NCBI RefSeq assembly: GCF_037975245.1
Contig: NC_092579.1
Coordinates: forward strand, 25,961,166-26,025,165
Direction of reading: 5' to 3'
DNA from: Apostichopus japonicus
Lineage: Eukaryota; Echinodermata; Holothuroidea; Aspidochirotida; Stichopodidae
Length of the DNA stretch: 64,000 bases
In this document: in pieces, positions 36,430-49,424 of the stretch
How positions within the stretch are numbered: the first letter of the stretch is position 1
How the letters are laid out: each line of letters begins with the position of its first letter
The notes under the pieces: model-generated
Seen by the model: only the letters and a program-made list of their open reading frames with translations
Databases searched by the model: none
What the model was told of the DNA's origin: nothing
Translations under genes and position numbers: made by a program

Positions 36430-39400
36430 GGTTTAATTCTACCCTTCAGCTATATTATATGGTTTCATCTATTCTATCCTTCAGCTATATTATATGGTTT
36501 CATCTATTCTATCCTTCAGCTATATTATATGGTTTCATCTATAGTATCCTTCAGCTATATTATATGGTTTCATCTATTCTATCCTTCAGCTATATTATAT
36601 GATTTCATCTATTCTATCCTTCAGCCTATATTATATGGTTTCATCTATTCTATCCTTCAGCCTATATTATATGGTTTCATCTATTCTATCCTTCAGCTAT
36701 ATTATATGGTTTCATCTATAGTATCCTTCAGCTATATTATATGGTTTCATCTATAGTATCCTTCAGCTATATTATATGGTTTCATCTATTCTATCCTTCA
36801 GCTATATTATATGGTTTCATCTATTCTACCCTTCAGCCTATATTATATGGTTTCATCTATTCTATCCTTCAGCATATATTATATGGTTTCATCTATAGTA
36901 TCCTTCAGCTATATTATATGGTTTCATCTATTCTATCCTTCAGCTATATTATATGATTTCATCTATTCTATCCTTCAGCCTATATTATATGGTTTCATCT
37001 ATTCTATCCTTCAGCCTATATTATATGGTTTCATCTATTCTATCCTTCAGCCAATATTATATGGTTTCATCTATTCTATATCCCACAGCTATATGATATG
37101 GTTTCATCTATTCTATCCTTCGGCTATATGTTATATGGTTTCATCTATTCTATCTTTCAGCTATATTATATGGTTTCATCTATTCTATCCTTCGGCTATA
37201 TGTTATATGGTTTCATCTATTCTATCTTTCAGCTATATTATATGATTTCATCTATTCTACCCTTCAGCCTATATTATATGGTTTCATCTATTCTATCCTT
37301 CAGCATATATTATATGGTTTCATCTATAGTATCCTTCAGCTATATTATATGGTTTCATCTATTCTATCCTTCAGCTATATTATATGATTTCATCTATTCT
37401 ATCCTTCAGCCTATATTATATGGTTTCATCTATTCTATCCTTCAGCCTATATTATATGGTTTCATCTATTCTATCCTTCAGCCAATATTATATGGTTTCA
37501 TCTATTCTATATCCCACAGCTATATGATATGGTTTCATCTATTCTATCCTTCGGCTATATGTTATATGGTTTCATCTATTCTATCTTTCAGCTATATTAT
37601 ATGGTTTCATCTATTCTATCCTTCGGCTATATGTTATATGGTTTCATCTATTCTATCTTTCAGCTATATTATATGATTTCATCTATTCTATCCTTCAGCC
37701 TATATTATATGGCTTCATCTATTCTATCCTTCAGCCTATATTATATGGTTTCATCTATTCTATCCTTCAGCCAATATTATATGGTTTCGACTATTCTATA
37801 TCCCACAGCTATATTATATGGTTTCATCTATTCTATCCTTCGGCTACATGTTATATGGTTTCATCTATTCTATTCTTCAGCTATATTATATGGTTTCATC
37901 TGTTCTATCCTTCAGCTATATTATATGGTTTCATCTATAGTATCCTTCAGCTATATTATATGGTTTCATCTATTCTATCCTTCAGCTATATTATATGATT
38001 TCATCTATTCTATCCTTCAGCCTATATTATATGGTTTCATCTATTCTATCCTTCAGCCTATATTATATGGTTTCATCTATTCTATCCTTCAGCCAATATT
38101 ATATGGTTTCATCTATTCTATATCCCACAGCTATATGATATGGTTTCATCTATTCTATCCTTCGGCTATATGTTATATGGTTTCATCTATTCTATCTTTC
38201 AGCTATATTATATGGTTTCATCTATTCTATCCTTCGGCTATATGTTATATGGTTTCATCTATTCTATCTTTCAGCTATATTATATGATTTCATCTATTCT
38301 ATCCTTCAGCCTATATTATATGGCTTCATCTATTCTATCCTTCAGCCTATATTATATGGTTTCATCTATTCTATCCTTCAGCCAATATTATATGGTTTCG
38401 ACTATTCTATATCCCACAGCTATATTATATGGTTTCATCTATTCTATCCTTCGGCTACATGTTATATGGTTTCATCTATTCTATTCTTCAGCTATATTAT
38501 ATGGTTTCATCTGTTCTATCCTTCAGCTATATTATATGGTTTCATCTATTCTATCCTTCAGCTATATTATATGGTTTTATCTATTCTATTCTTCACTATA
38601 TTATATGGCTTCCTATATTCTATCCTTCAGCCTATATTATATGGTTTTATCTATTCTATATCCCACAGCTTTGGTTTCATCTATTCTATCCTTCAGCTAT
38701 ATTATATGGTTTTATCTATTCTATTCTTCACTATATTATATGGCTTCCTATATTCCATCCTTCAGCCTATATTATATGGTTTCTTCTATTCTATCCTTCG
38801 GCTATATGTTATGGTTTCATCTATTCTATCCTTCAGCTATATTATATGGTTTTGTCTATTCTATCCTTCAGCTATATTATGTGGTTTTATCAATTCTATC
38901 CTTCAGCTATATTATTTGGTTTCATCTATTCTATCCTTCAGCTATATTATATGGTTTTGTCTATTCTATCCTTCAGCTATATTATGTGGTTTCATCTATT
39001 CAATCCTTCAGCTATATTATGTGGTTTCATCTATTCAATCCTTCAGCTATATTATATGGTTTCATCTATTCTATATCCCACAGCTATATTATATGGTTTC
39101 ATCTATTCTATCCTTCAGCTATATTATATGGTTTTGTCTATTCTATCCTTCAGCTATATTATGTGGTTTTATCAATTCTATCCTTCAGCTATATTATTTG
39201 GTTTCATCTATTCTATCCTTCAGCTATATTATATGGTTTTGTCTATTCTAGCCTTCAGCTATATTATATGGTTTCATCTATTCTATATCCCACAGCTATA
39301 TTATATGGTTTCATCTATTCAATCCTTCAGCTATATTATATGGTTTCATCTATTCTATCCTTCAGCTATATTATATGGTTTTGTCTATTCTATCCTTCAG

Positions 39401-40035
39401 CTATATTATGTGGTTTCATCTATTCAATCCTTCAGCTATATTATGTGGTTTCATCTATTCTATATCCCACAGCTATATTATATGGTTTCATCTATTCTAT
39501 CCTTCAGCTATATTATATGGTTTTGTCTATTCTATCCTTCAGCTATATTATGTGGTTTCATCTATTCAATCCTTCAGCTATATTATGTGGTTTCATCTAT
39601 TCAATCCTTCAGCTATATTATATGGTTTCATCTATTCTATATCCCACAGCTATATTATATGGTTTCATCTATTCTATCCTTCAGCTATATTATATGGTTT
39701 TGTCTATTCTATCCTTCAGCTATATTATGTGGTTTTATCAATTCTATCCTTCAGCTATATTATTTGGTTTCATCTATTCTATCCTTCAGCTATATTATAT
39801 GGTTTTGTCTATTCTAGCCTTCAGCTATATTATATGGTTTCATCTATTCTATATCCCACAGCTATATTATATGGTTTCATCTATTCAATCCTTCAGCTAT
39901 ATTATGTGGTTTCATCTATTCAATCCTTCAGCTATATTATATGGTTTCATCTATTCAATCCTTCAGCTATATTATATGGTTTCATCTATTCTATCCTTCG
40001 GCTATACTATATGGTTATATGGTTTCAACTATGGT
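36430..40035. repeat. 3.6-kb minisatellite of 35-bp units with higher-order repeats
   Basis: About 100 tandem units. The main unit is 35 bp: ctatattatatggtttcatc followed by tattctatccttcag. Variants of 36-37 bp carry cctatattat or tatatcccacag. Larger blocks recur: a 431-bp shift (tcccacagctatatgatatg at 37081 and 37512), a 611-bp shift (37512 to 38123), and ~282/566-bp shifts on the right (attatttgg at 38911, 39193, 39759). Because 35 is not divisible by three and the unit has no stop in any plus frame, all three frames stay open for long stretches, up to 645 codons at 38140-40077. The minus strand has stops in most units. Confidence 0.97.
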
Positions 40036-41133
40036 TTGATCAAATTCCGACAGAAACAGAAAGAAATATGCTTGTAAAGGTTGAGAGTCAAACTGCTCCA
40101 AGCAAGCAAAACTTTACCTAACTTCACCTATGCATTGAAATTCCCTGTAAATTCCACTGATTGGGTGGAATAATCCCTGAAAGGGTCTCAAACTAGAAAA
40201 TAATGTTTCCTTGTTTCACTTTACCAATGTTGGCTGTATCATAAAGGCTTCATAGATTAAAATTGAGGTTAAAATTTGACTGATGAATGCTACCACTAGT
40301 CTATCAGTGCAGCTACATATATAACACAGTGTGCCAAGTTATTAAGGGAGTTACCATACATCAACATATTAATGTGGAAGCACAACATATTGATATTAAT
40401 ATTGGCATACTGATGTTAACTTGGAACATGCTGACAACTTCCCCAGCATTCTGATAGTTTTTTTATTTCTTTATTTTTCGGTTACTTTGTGACACAGTTG
40501 GCATTTTATAACTCATTAATTAAATATCTGATAAAAAAATAGCAATTTTGGAATTATAAATTAGTAGATGAGCTTTGATTAGTCTACATGGGAAGGCAAG
40601 TGTTGTTTTGGAATGTTGGTTCAAATATATTGCTGATTAATACTTCTTTTGCAATCATAATATTTTTGCTTGGTTTCATTCTTCCTTATAACCAATTTGC
40701 CAGGACAAAATTTTACGTTGGATTTATGGCAATTTCATCTTAAAGTTTGTGTTTTTTGCTCCTGTCATGGAAAAGAAGTGATTGATATTACCACTGCAAT
40801 AGTTTTACACTACTACATATTCCCCAAAGACTTTTTCATTTATTTTTATTTTGTTGCTAAATCTCTGAAGAATATTGGGAATGGCCATTGTTCCAATATC
40901 AGTTAAAACAAGTAAAGAAAAAATATAGCCAAAAGTTAACTGCTTTGATGATGATATTATCAATCAGAAAGTTTTTTTACACACGCAAGGAGATTTGAAG
41001 GTTCAATTTAAAAAGCTTTTTTCAAATAAAAGGAAAAACAAGGAACAGTGGCTAGATGTTTGGACAGTAGTAGAATTAGAGAAATGCCTTTCAACTTGGG
41101 GACGGATAGTCTACATAATTTTAACCAATCAAA

Positions 41134-41157
41134 GAGAGAGGGAGAGAGAGAGAGAGA
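41134..41157. repeat. (GA)n microsatellite
   Basis: gagagagggagagagagaga run; a second short one lies at about 41641-41654. Confidence 0.8.
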
Positions 41158-41219
41158 GGTAAAACTTAACACACTGCTCATCTTATTGCCTGTGTAAGAA
41201 AATGTGTCAAAACGTGAAA

Positions 41220-41590
41220 ATGTGTCATAGGGAAATTCGGTCTTCGTAATAGAGCAATACAAATTTGGAATGATCTATCAAAAAAGTTGAAGTCTTTACC
41301 TGCAAAAAACCCCCATTCACCAGACATTTGAAAAAGGAATTGATTATCTCGTACTAGTATTATATAATCTATTCACGTATCCATCTCAGCATCATTAGGA
41401 TATTATTACTGTATATTTAATCCTTACTGTATGTATACACTGTATTATTTATATTTGTATTATTTTCTTTTTCTTTTCTTCCAGGGAGTCTCCTATTTTG
41501 TTGAGTCTTTTTAAGACTTTATAGGAGACTTCTTTTCCCATTGTACACAATTGGCGATAAAACAAATAAATGAATTTAAAAAAATGCAGA
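41220..41590 (+). mobile_element. LINE 3' end: RT C-terminus, UTR stem-loop and tail
   Basis: Plus strand encodes VIGKFGLRNRAIQIWNDLSK then KLKSLPAKN, the C-terminal RN(R/S)..WN.LP pattern of non-LTR retrotransposons. The frame then breaks. A hairpin at 41487-41532 (gagtctcctat ... ataggagact, inner gagtctt/aagactt) and the tail aaacaaataaatgaatttaa follow. The same structure ends the fragment at 24640-24786. Confidence 0.7.
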
Positions 41591-43354
41591 GGGCCAGGTT
41601 TGTCTAAGTTTGAAGGAGATATATGATAGGGTGGATATGGAGAGAGAGAGAGAGTTGTGATGCTTTAAAAGATGAATTCAGGGATAACATTATTTTGGAT
41701 ATGTTGTAGACTGCTAAGAAACACTGCATTCAGTCCAGGCTGTATTTGTATATAACACATAAATAGTTTTTGACAAATGATCCTTTAATAAACGTCCGAG
41801 ACTCATCAAATGAAGTGACTGGATGACTAAGCCTAACACAAAAACCATCAGGTCAGTGACTCAGATGTAGTAACAAGTAGGAAAATAAGAGTCTTCTACG
41901 GCATCAAATAACATGTTTATAGTGATGCATCTCAAAATGATCAAGAATAAATGGTGTTGATTGTGATCCATGGGTGTTCTGTGTTTCATATGTAGTTGAA
42001 AGAACAGGTTTTGCTTGAGTAATCAGTGAGACATACAACTTTTGTAGTTGATGTCTTTCTCTAGTTCACATTGGTTGTTTTTAGTAGTGTGGCTCCTAGA
42101 TGCAGAACCCTAACCGGTCTGGGTTTGGCTGGAATAAATATAACTACCATTATTAGTTTATTACTTGTACTTCAAAACTGAAAGGAAAACATTCTACAGA
42201 TTGTGTGATTCCATTCATGTACCGATACAAACATTGTGGAATTGTATTTGTACTCATGCTGTTGTACTAGTAATGCAAGTCTAGTGGTAAGAATAACTCC
42301 CATACTACAAATATATATAGTCAGAAGAAACATTTCATAGAGAATTTACTTTCATTGAGCTCAAAACACAGCTGGTATTTGCATCTTAATCAGGTAAGAT
42401 TCTGTGATGTATCTTGTGCTGGCATTGAAAGACCTCAAGCTGATTGTAAATTTAATACATCCTAAATTTCCACAATCATGAATCAGGTATTATATAATAT
42501 CCTTGGGTATGAGAAGATTCAGAGATGTGGGTGAAGGTACAATTCCATGATGCTTTCAAATAATACAGTTTGCAATGCAAATTGACTGTTAAGGCATTAG
42601 GCTGATAAAAATGCAACATTTACATGGATTTATTCTGGTTTACTGCTTGTGTAATAGAGTTTGGATAAGATGATAAATTGCAAAAGGTAGTCAAAATGTC
42701 CTACTTTCCAAAATTGCTAAAAGAGTAACAGATCATTTGAAGAGCCTTTTATTCACATTTTACTAACTTTCAGTGGAAGGGGGAGGTGGGAATTGAGGAT
42801 GTGAATGAAAGCAAAATTCTACTAATGACACTAATTATTGGTAGGAGTTGCATGGGAGGGAGAGAATAAAGAAAACTTTGTTTACAAGTACTTGAGCTGG
42901 TCAGGAACCAATGATATCAAAGCTAAGAAATCTTCTAGAAACATCTCCAAATAGGAAAGTAGATAAAATAAAAAAATGAAGCTTGACATAGTCATCATAT
43001 CCGATACAATGTGAATCTTACGTATGGTTTGGGCTTTAAAATGAAAGAATAAAAGCACATTAACTGTCAAGTGTAGCAATCAAACATATTCACAAATTGA
43101 ACAACAAAATAGAGAATGGTTTTAATACATTCATATGTAGCTTTGATTATACTGTAGGACAAACTATTTAGAAGCAAAAACAATACTAATTTATCACTTG
43201 TTAGTTTAACTTAATGGTGGGCCACACACTGAAAGAATTTGCAAAGCTTATAGCAGTTGTAATGTTAAGGTTGGAAAAGAGCTTGTATGGTTTGATACTA
43301 GCCTAAGAATTGAGAACAAAACCTAATATGTAAATTGCTTTTACTTTGAGGTCT

Positions 43355-43420
43355 GGCATCCTTTTCGTTCTTGAGATATCAATGCTTTATATTAGGATTT
43401 CCTACATTGGCCTAACTGAC
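43355..43420 (+). repeat. Possible fragment of an old dispersed repeat
   Basis: cttttcgttcttgagatatc followed by aatgctttatat resembles the module at 986-1010. It is short and degenerate. Confidence 0.25.
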
Positions 43421-43841
43421 CATGCAACTTCCCACATGATGCCTACACGATGCCTACACTGTACTCCTTGTATCTATTACATAGCAACCATCTTTGAAAT
43501 AATAAACTCTGCTCATGACAGCATTCATGAGATTTAATATGAATTAAGACAAATTGAACAAATCGGTCTCTAATGACAACAGATGATCTAAGACCTCATC
43601 CACAAACAAGAGGCTTGTTGAGCTCATCAAGAGGAATGAAGGATATGTTAAGGGTGAGGTCTGGCAGGCTATTGTTTTTGAGGTAATCTTCTTTACAAGT
43701 ATATTGTTATAGCCTACTGTACATGTTGAACATGTCATACGCACCTTTTCCCTTAGTTATAAATTGTTCTTATGCTGTGGTGATGAATGAGAATGTAAAT
43801 TTAAATGTTATTTATCCTCAAACATGCTATATATCAGTCTA

Positions 43842-43897
43842 ACTTGAAATAAATTATTTCATGATGATAAATTATCATGAAATAATATATTTCAAGT
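43842..43897. repeat. Long AT-rich hairpin
   Basis: acttgaaat(a)aattatttcatgat is followed after a short loop by its near-exact reverse complement (atcatgaaataatatatttcaagt). There is no surrounding element. Confidence 0.75.
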
Positions 43898-44159
43898 AAG
43901 TTTGCATTTCACTAAACTAAAGTGTGTTTACTATACACTTAACAATGACAGCATCCTAACCTATAGCATGGTTATATGAGAAAAAAAGCAGACTCAATCT
44001 GTATAACCGATACATCAGTTGTTAGATTAGGGTGTTGCTATACAATGATTTCAGAACATTTTGTGCAAGTGCATCCAATTATGAGTTTAGAAGATACAGG
44101 TACTGTACTGCACACACATTAAATTACAGGCCTACAAGAAGTAGTATACAAATAACTAT

Positions 44160-44300
44160 GATGGTCCCACTCAAACTATTTAACATGCCCGTATAAGTGT
44201 ATTGTGGGGGGAATGGGTGCTGTGGCTGCTTCCAGCATGATGGTCCCACTCAAACTATTTAACATGCCCGTATAAGTGTATTGCGGGAGAATGGGTGCTG
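44160..44300. repeat. 79-bp satellite, left part
   Basis: Units start atggtcccactcaaactatt at 44161 and 44240 (period 79), followed by taacatgcccgtataagtgt and gaatgggtgctgtggctgct. The array is cut by the hAT element at 44301. Confidence 0.9.
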
Positions 44301-45990
44301 CAGGGCTGGAAAACCTTGCGAACCTTCCGAACCAGGTTCGCGGGAAATCCGCGATGCTCTCGGGAAATCCAGCGTTGCTGGAGAAAAAAAAATCGGGGAA
44401 AAAAAACGGGACGAAACTTAAAAAAAACACGAAGGAGCAAAAAAGTACATCTGTAAAATAATAAGGAAAATTTCAGAAGAAAAGTTTCAGAAACAAAAGA
44501 AAAATGTCCAGAGAGCGTGCTCGCAATTTTAGTCACAATAGCCTATAATGAGTAATGATGTGTCCCCAACCCACTCACAAGGGCAATGTCACACGGACAC
44601 ACACGGCCCAGCGCGGGAAGCTTGCTGTAATAAATCAGCCTTGCGGGAAATGTTTTGAACAATATTGCCATTCCACATTTGTTTAATACTTATATTGTAT
44701 TTTAGTAAACGTTTTCTTTCGTATGAATTTGACTTCAATTCAGTGTTCCCTCAAAAGTGCGGGATTCCCTTCAACTGACTCAGTAATCCCGCAAAGAAAA
44801 CATTTGTCTGCTAGAAATCCCCGCATCGTTTTCTTGCATTCGCGATAAGTTTATACTCAATGCACAACGTATTCACTTGACAGAGAAAAAACTCTGAAAG
44901 ATCCAGCAAAACAATTTCGAAAAATTCACGCGAAACTGGCATATTGTGCTAAATGCAACTAATGTCATGTAAACAAGGCTCTAGTACACCCATTTAAGAA
45001 AAATCTGTAAGACCACATCTGGTGTTAAGCTGGGGGAAAAGAAAGTATTTTCTAGAATTTCCAAAAATACGGAAAACATAATATCCTACCATAGTTAAGT
45101 GCATAGCAAATAGCCTAACCACCTCGTCGGTTGCGGATCTCACGTTACTAGAAAAACACAATTAATTGTATTTTGTGAGCTTGACGTTTTCTACAAGAAC
45201 ATGGAAATAATATTAAGCATTTAGTTTATAATGCCAAGTGGCCTAAAACATGTTTTATTACAAGGTTTACTTTCGTAAAGATGGCCATAGCTAGTGGGGC
45301 CTCGATGTGCTGCGTGTATAGGTATTGACTGTACCTCGTGTATCATGGGGAATACTACATGAAACGTTTCTTGGAAACTTGCCAAAAATGTTAACAAACA
45401 GGTGTTAGACAGGTTAGACGGGATGAGCGCGCAGTTGTTTGGTAAGTTACCTGGGAAAATTCGCAGCACATGTACAGTATCCTACCGTGTATTTAAGTAG
45501 GGTAAACCGTACTGCAGTTGCGTATTGTGTGTGCTATTCATTGTTAGGCAGTCTATAAACGGGGCTTTGCCGAACGCAGCTGTTTGTTTCATAATATCGT
45601 AAGTTCTTTAAGTTAAACTGTTTAAAGATTGTAAGACATATTAAATCTCTTTTCATTTTATAACGTAATATAGCTACTCTAACTTGTCATTTGAAAATTT
45701 TCAACAGCTTCGTGACAATTTAAATTAAAAAATGTTTTCAGTATTTTGCATCCTCAACTGCGAATTTTTTATCGCCAGACCCGCAAAAATACCAAAATTC
45801 CTGGGGTCTTTGCCCCATGGACCCCCACAAGGGGTTCCACCCCTTGACCCCACCAGGGCCCTAGGGCGGGCCCCTGAACCCCACGCCTTTATGCTCGCAC
45901 GCTACGCGTGCTCGGCGTGTTCGCTGCACGAACACCGGCGGGAAATCGGAAGTGTGTTCGCGGGAAATTGAACAAGGTTTTCCAACACTG
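44301..45990 (+). mobile_element. hAT-type non-autonomous element, copy B
   Basis: Begins CAGGGCTGGAAAACCTTG and ends, reverse-complemented, CAGTGTTGGAAAACCTTG. It is flanked by exact 8-bp duplications gggtgctg (44293-44300 and 45991-45998), the hAT signature. Subterminal gggaaatcc motifs repeat near both ends. The right ~240 bp is GC-rich with ctggggtctttgccccatgg-type palindromic blocks. It is homologous along its length to copy A (28649-29915), in the opposite orientation and about 420 bp longer. No hAT transposase frame remains. Confidence 0.9.
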
Positions 45991-46245
45991 GGGTGCTGTG
46001 GCTGCTTCCAACATGATGGTCCCACTCAAACTATTAAACATGCCGTATAAGTGTATTGCGGGAGAATGGGTGCTGTGGCTGCTTCCAGCAGGATGGTCCC
46101 GCTCAAACTATTTAACATGCCCATATAAACTATTGCAGGGGAATGGGTGCTGTGGCTGCTTCCAGCATGATGGTTCTGCTCAAACTATTTAAAATGCCCG
46201 TATAAGTGTATTGAGGGAGAATGGGTGATGTGGCTGCTTTCAGCA
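45991..46245. repeat. 79-bp satellite, right part
   Basis: Resumes exactly after the hAT target duplication: three further units with ggctgcttccagcatgatgg, more diverged towards the right. Confidence 0.9.
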
Positions 46246-46794
46246 GAAAAAAATTGTTCAGCAGTTCAAAGGCCAAACAAAGTTTATCTTATAACATCTG
46301 TGTGTAAGTAACTGTTGATGAGCATATTGCCAAAAAAATAACATGGGCCTGGCTCATTGTTGTATTCATTAGTGCAGTAGTAATCATACATTATTTATAG
46401 TGATTTACTGTGGACGGTAATCTATTCCTAACGGGTATGGTTTGCACAAAATGATTTTATTGCATGTTGTGTGGCAGTTATGGGTGATTGAACTGGCTTC
46501 TGTTAGATTGGGCTATGGTCAAGAACACAGAACTTCCAAATGTTTGTACCACAAGATTTACTAGGATATTAGAGTGCCAAATTGAGATCAGATCACAATG
46601 AAATGACCTAGAATTGGTTTCTAGACCTAAATATTTTCAACTTAACTCAAAACCAAAGCATGCTTGTTTTAGAAGAATCAATACTGGTTGTGAACTGACG
46701 GTAAAAGATGCAAATTTTTTATGATACCGATATTAGAACGATATCGGGCGATAAGGAAAATGCATGCCAATTATCGGTGAAATTCTACTGAATG

Positions 46795-46995
46795 GGTATT
46801 TCTTCTTGACCTCAACTGACCTTCAAACAATATCAAATGTTGTAGACTTTTCTCACATCAAGAGGCAACCTACCATTGTTATAATAAAGTTATTCTTTTA
46901 CATTATTCATGAGATATAGTACTTAATACTTTCATATCTTAACCAAATGTTGACCTCATATGACCTTATATCTTCACCCCCCCTCCCAATTGAGA
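46795..46995 (+). repeat. Fragment of the TGACCTCAAA dispersed repeat
   Basis: cttgacctcaactgacctt, gttgacctcatatgacctta, then cttcaccccccctcccaatt and gattcttgactcatatt follow in the module order of 950-1400. Confidence 0.4.
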
Positions 46996-49424
46996 TTCTT
47001 GACTCATATTAAGTACGCTAAGGGTCAAATATGAAACTGACAGACTTAAGCTATGTTGAGATTCGATCAAGTTATGCACCACAGACATACACACTTGCCA
47101 ACTTGACTACACACTCTACAAGTACTTGCCAGCCTAGGGCTAGTAGAATGAGGACAGATTCAGTTGCTTATTAAAGAAACAAAGATTACAACAAACAATG
47201 TCTGGTATTAAGCTATTTCATTCAGAGCTAAATCGAAGTCAGGATATTCAGGTCTATCTGAACCCACCTCTCATAGAATTAGGGCATGCTTTCAAAAAAG
47301 TGAACAAACGTAATTTATCAACATACAAAAGTCAATCTTCTATAATTAAAGCGCATTGCCTGCAATTGTTAAGCAACTAGTAGCTGATTCCTGTCACTAT
47401 GATGTTAATGTAATAAACACATGCATGCTGATGTTAAGTCTTAATTCTCACTCCAAGTCTTGCATCTTCTAAAAAAGTCAACACAAATGTTACTTTTAGA
47501 ATCTCTCAAAGGCTTACTTGAGATGAAGAGCCTTGCTTCAGAGATAGCTGAGTGAGTGCGTCTATTTATTCTGTGCCTGAATATTAAATAAGCAAAGAGC
47601 TATGCCACCATTTCCTGTTGTTATGTCCATATAACATGACAGATGAATTTTGATCTACAAATTTTCTTGTTGAAACAAAAAGATTTGAAAGTCTTCATAA
47701 TACTTTGAGACAAACGTGGACTGCATTCAACCATCATTCCCAAGCCAAATGAGGAACACATCAGCTTTGATGCTGTACAATAATGTCTCATTGACCTCTG
47801 TGTTCTCCCAGCTATAGCTCGTACAACAAATTCTTTGAACGTGGATGAATTGTTAAAAACTAATCAATTGTCAGTCATAATCACCAAAGATCTTAGTTAA
47901 TAGATATGCATTCATTTAGCATGTCTTCCATTCTATCGGGTCAGACCAGCTTCAACACCTACATAGGTGTTTGTCTATAGATGAGTTGTATGGTAATGTA
48001 TCTTTGTTTTTCTGCTGCAGCTTTTGTAATCTATGAAGTCCATCTCCTCTTCTGCATGTACTAAAATGGTGGACAGCTCTAAACCACATTTTTCCAAAAG
48101 TAAGAAGTAAAGAACTGATGATGGTTTTGTGATAAACCAAGTAGCGGTGCAAGACTAGTTGATCAGGAACCAGTGATAACACAGTGACCAGTACACTGAT
48201 GCAATAAATGATCCATAGTTATTTTGGCTTAACATATACATTCAGTCATCTGTGGGCATAAGGTTCCTTCTTATATGGCTTATTTGGCTGCTCATACTTT
48301 GAGAAATAGATCGACCCATTACAAATATCTTTGCGACTCACACATGTAATGAAATGCCTTCATGTTATCACTGTCAAATTTTTACCATTTTTTCCTAGTT
48401 TCATCAATACTGGTACCATTTTGGTGCACTAAGGGAAAAGATAATATATTATCTTTCCGTATTCTCTTTCACTATGGTAACATCATCTTAAGGTGAAGTG
48501 TGGCTCAAAAAATGAAGTTAAACAGTCACAAATAGGAGCATCACTGGAACTGATGATCTAAATTATGCAGCCTTGACTGACACAAAATCTTTTCCAATTC
48601 TTTTCCAACTAAAATAAACTTTTATTACTTGATGCAATTTGACTGTTTCAGAGAGGATTATTTGAGTGAAATGGAATACATTTTAAGGCACTAGATGTCC
48701 CACCTAGGACACCTAACTAGGATTGAGAATATCAAAAATATATTCTCAATGTTTTAAATGTTTGTATCAAGTTAAGAGACAGAGCAGTTTATCATTTACT
48801 AAGAATTAAATACCAACATAAGTCATATATTGAAGCAATGCAACAACTATCAAAGGGGAAAAAACTACTGTACTGAAAATCCCAACTAACTGAAATGCCT
48901 GCTCAAGTTCTGTTGTATTAACTCCTTGTGTGACCCCACTGATGGGATACAAATTTTAAAGTGCAACATGTAGGTTCAAGAGAACTTTAACATTATACAA
49001 CCAAACAAAAATCTGTTGTTGGTTTGCACCCGATCTTTACAAACAAGAACTTACTTCCTTAATCAATCATCAACGATTCAGGAGAATTGTAAAAAATCCA
49101 GCAGATGTCATACTTCACAACTTTAGGACTATTCCATGCTAAGACTGTCCATCCTTCTGCCAACAGATGTGAATGCAATTGAAGGGTCATAAACTGTCTC
49201 AGCCCAAGTACTTTCTACTCTTAGACATTACAAGATGACAACACTGCCTATTCATGTAGTAACTTCCTCAACATATGTTGATTGCTTCGCATTGTAAACG
49301 ATGGTATACTAATCTAGTTACAGTATGCCAGATAGGTAATAATAAGTGTACAGTTCAAGGTCTTCTTTCCTTTATGATGTTTCAGATCAAGAAAACCTCC
49401 ACACTATTCTGTGTTGCAGGAGAT

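Noticed and set aside
38140-40077. A 645-codon open frame, and several 110-460-codon frames beside it on the plus strand
   Set aside because: They translate the 35-bp minisatellite in rotating frames. All three frames are open at once, and there is no domain or codon signal.
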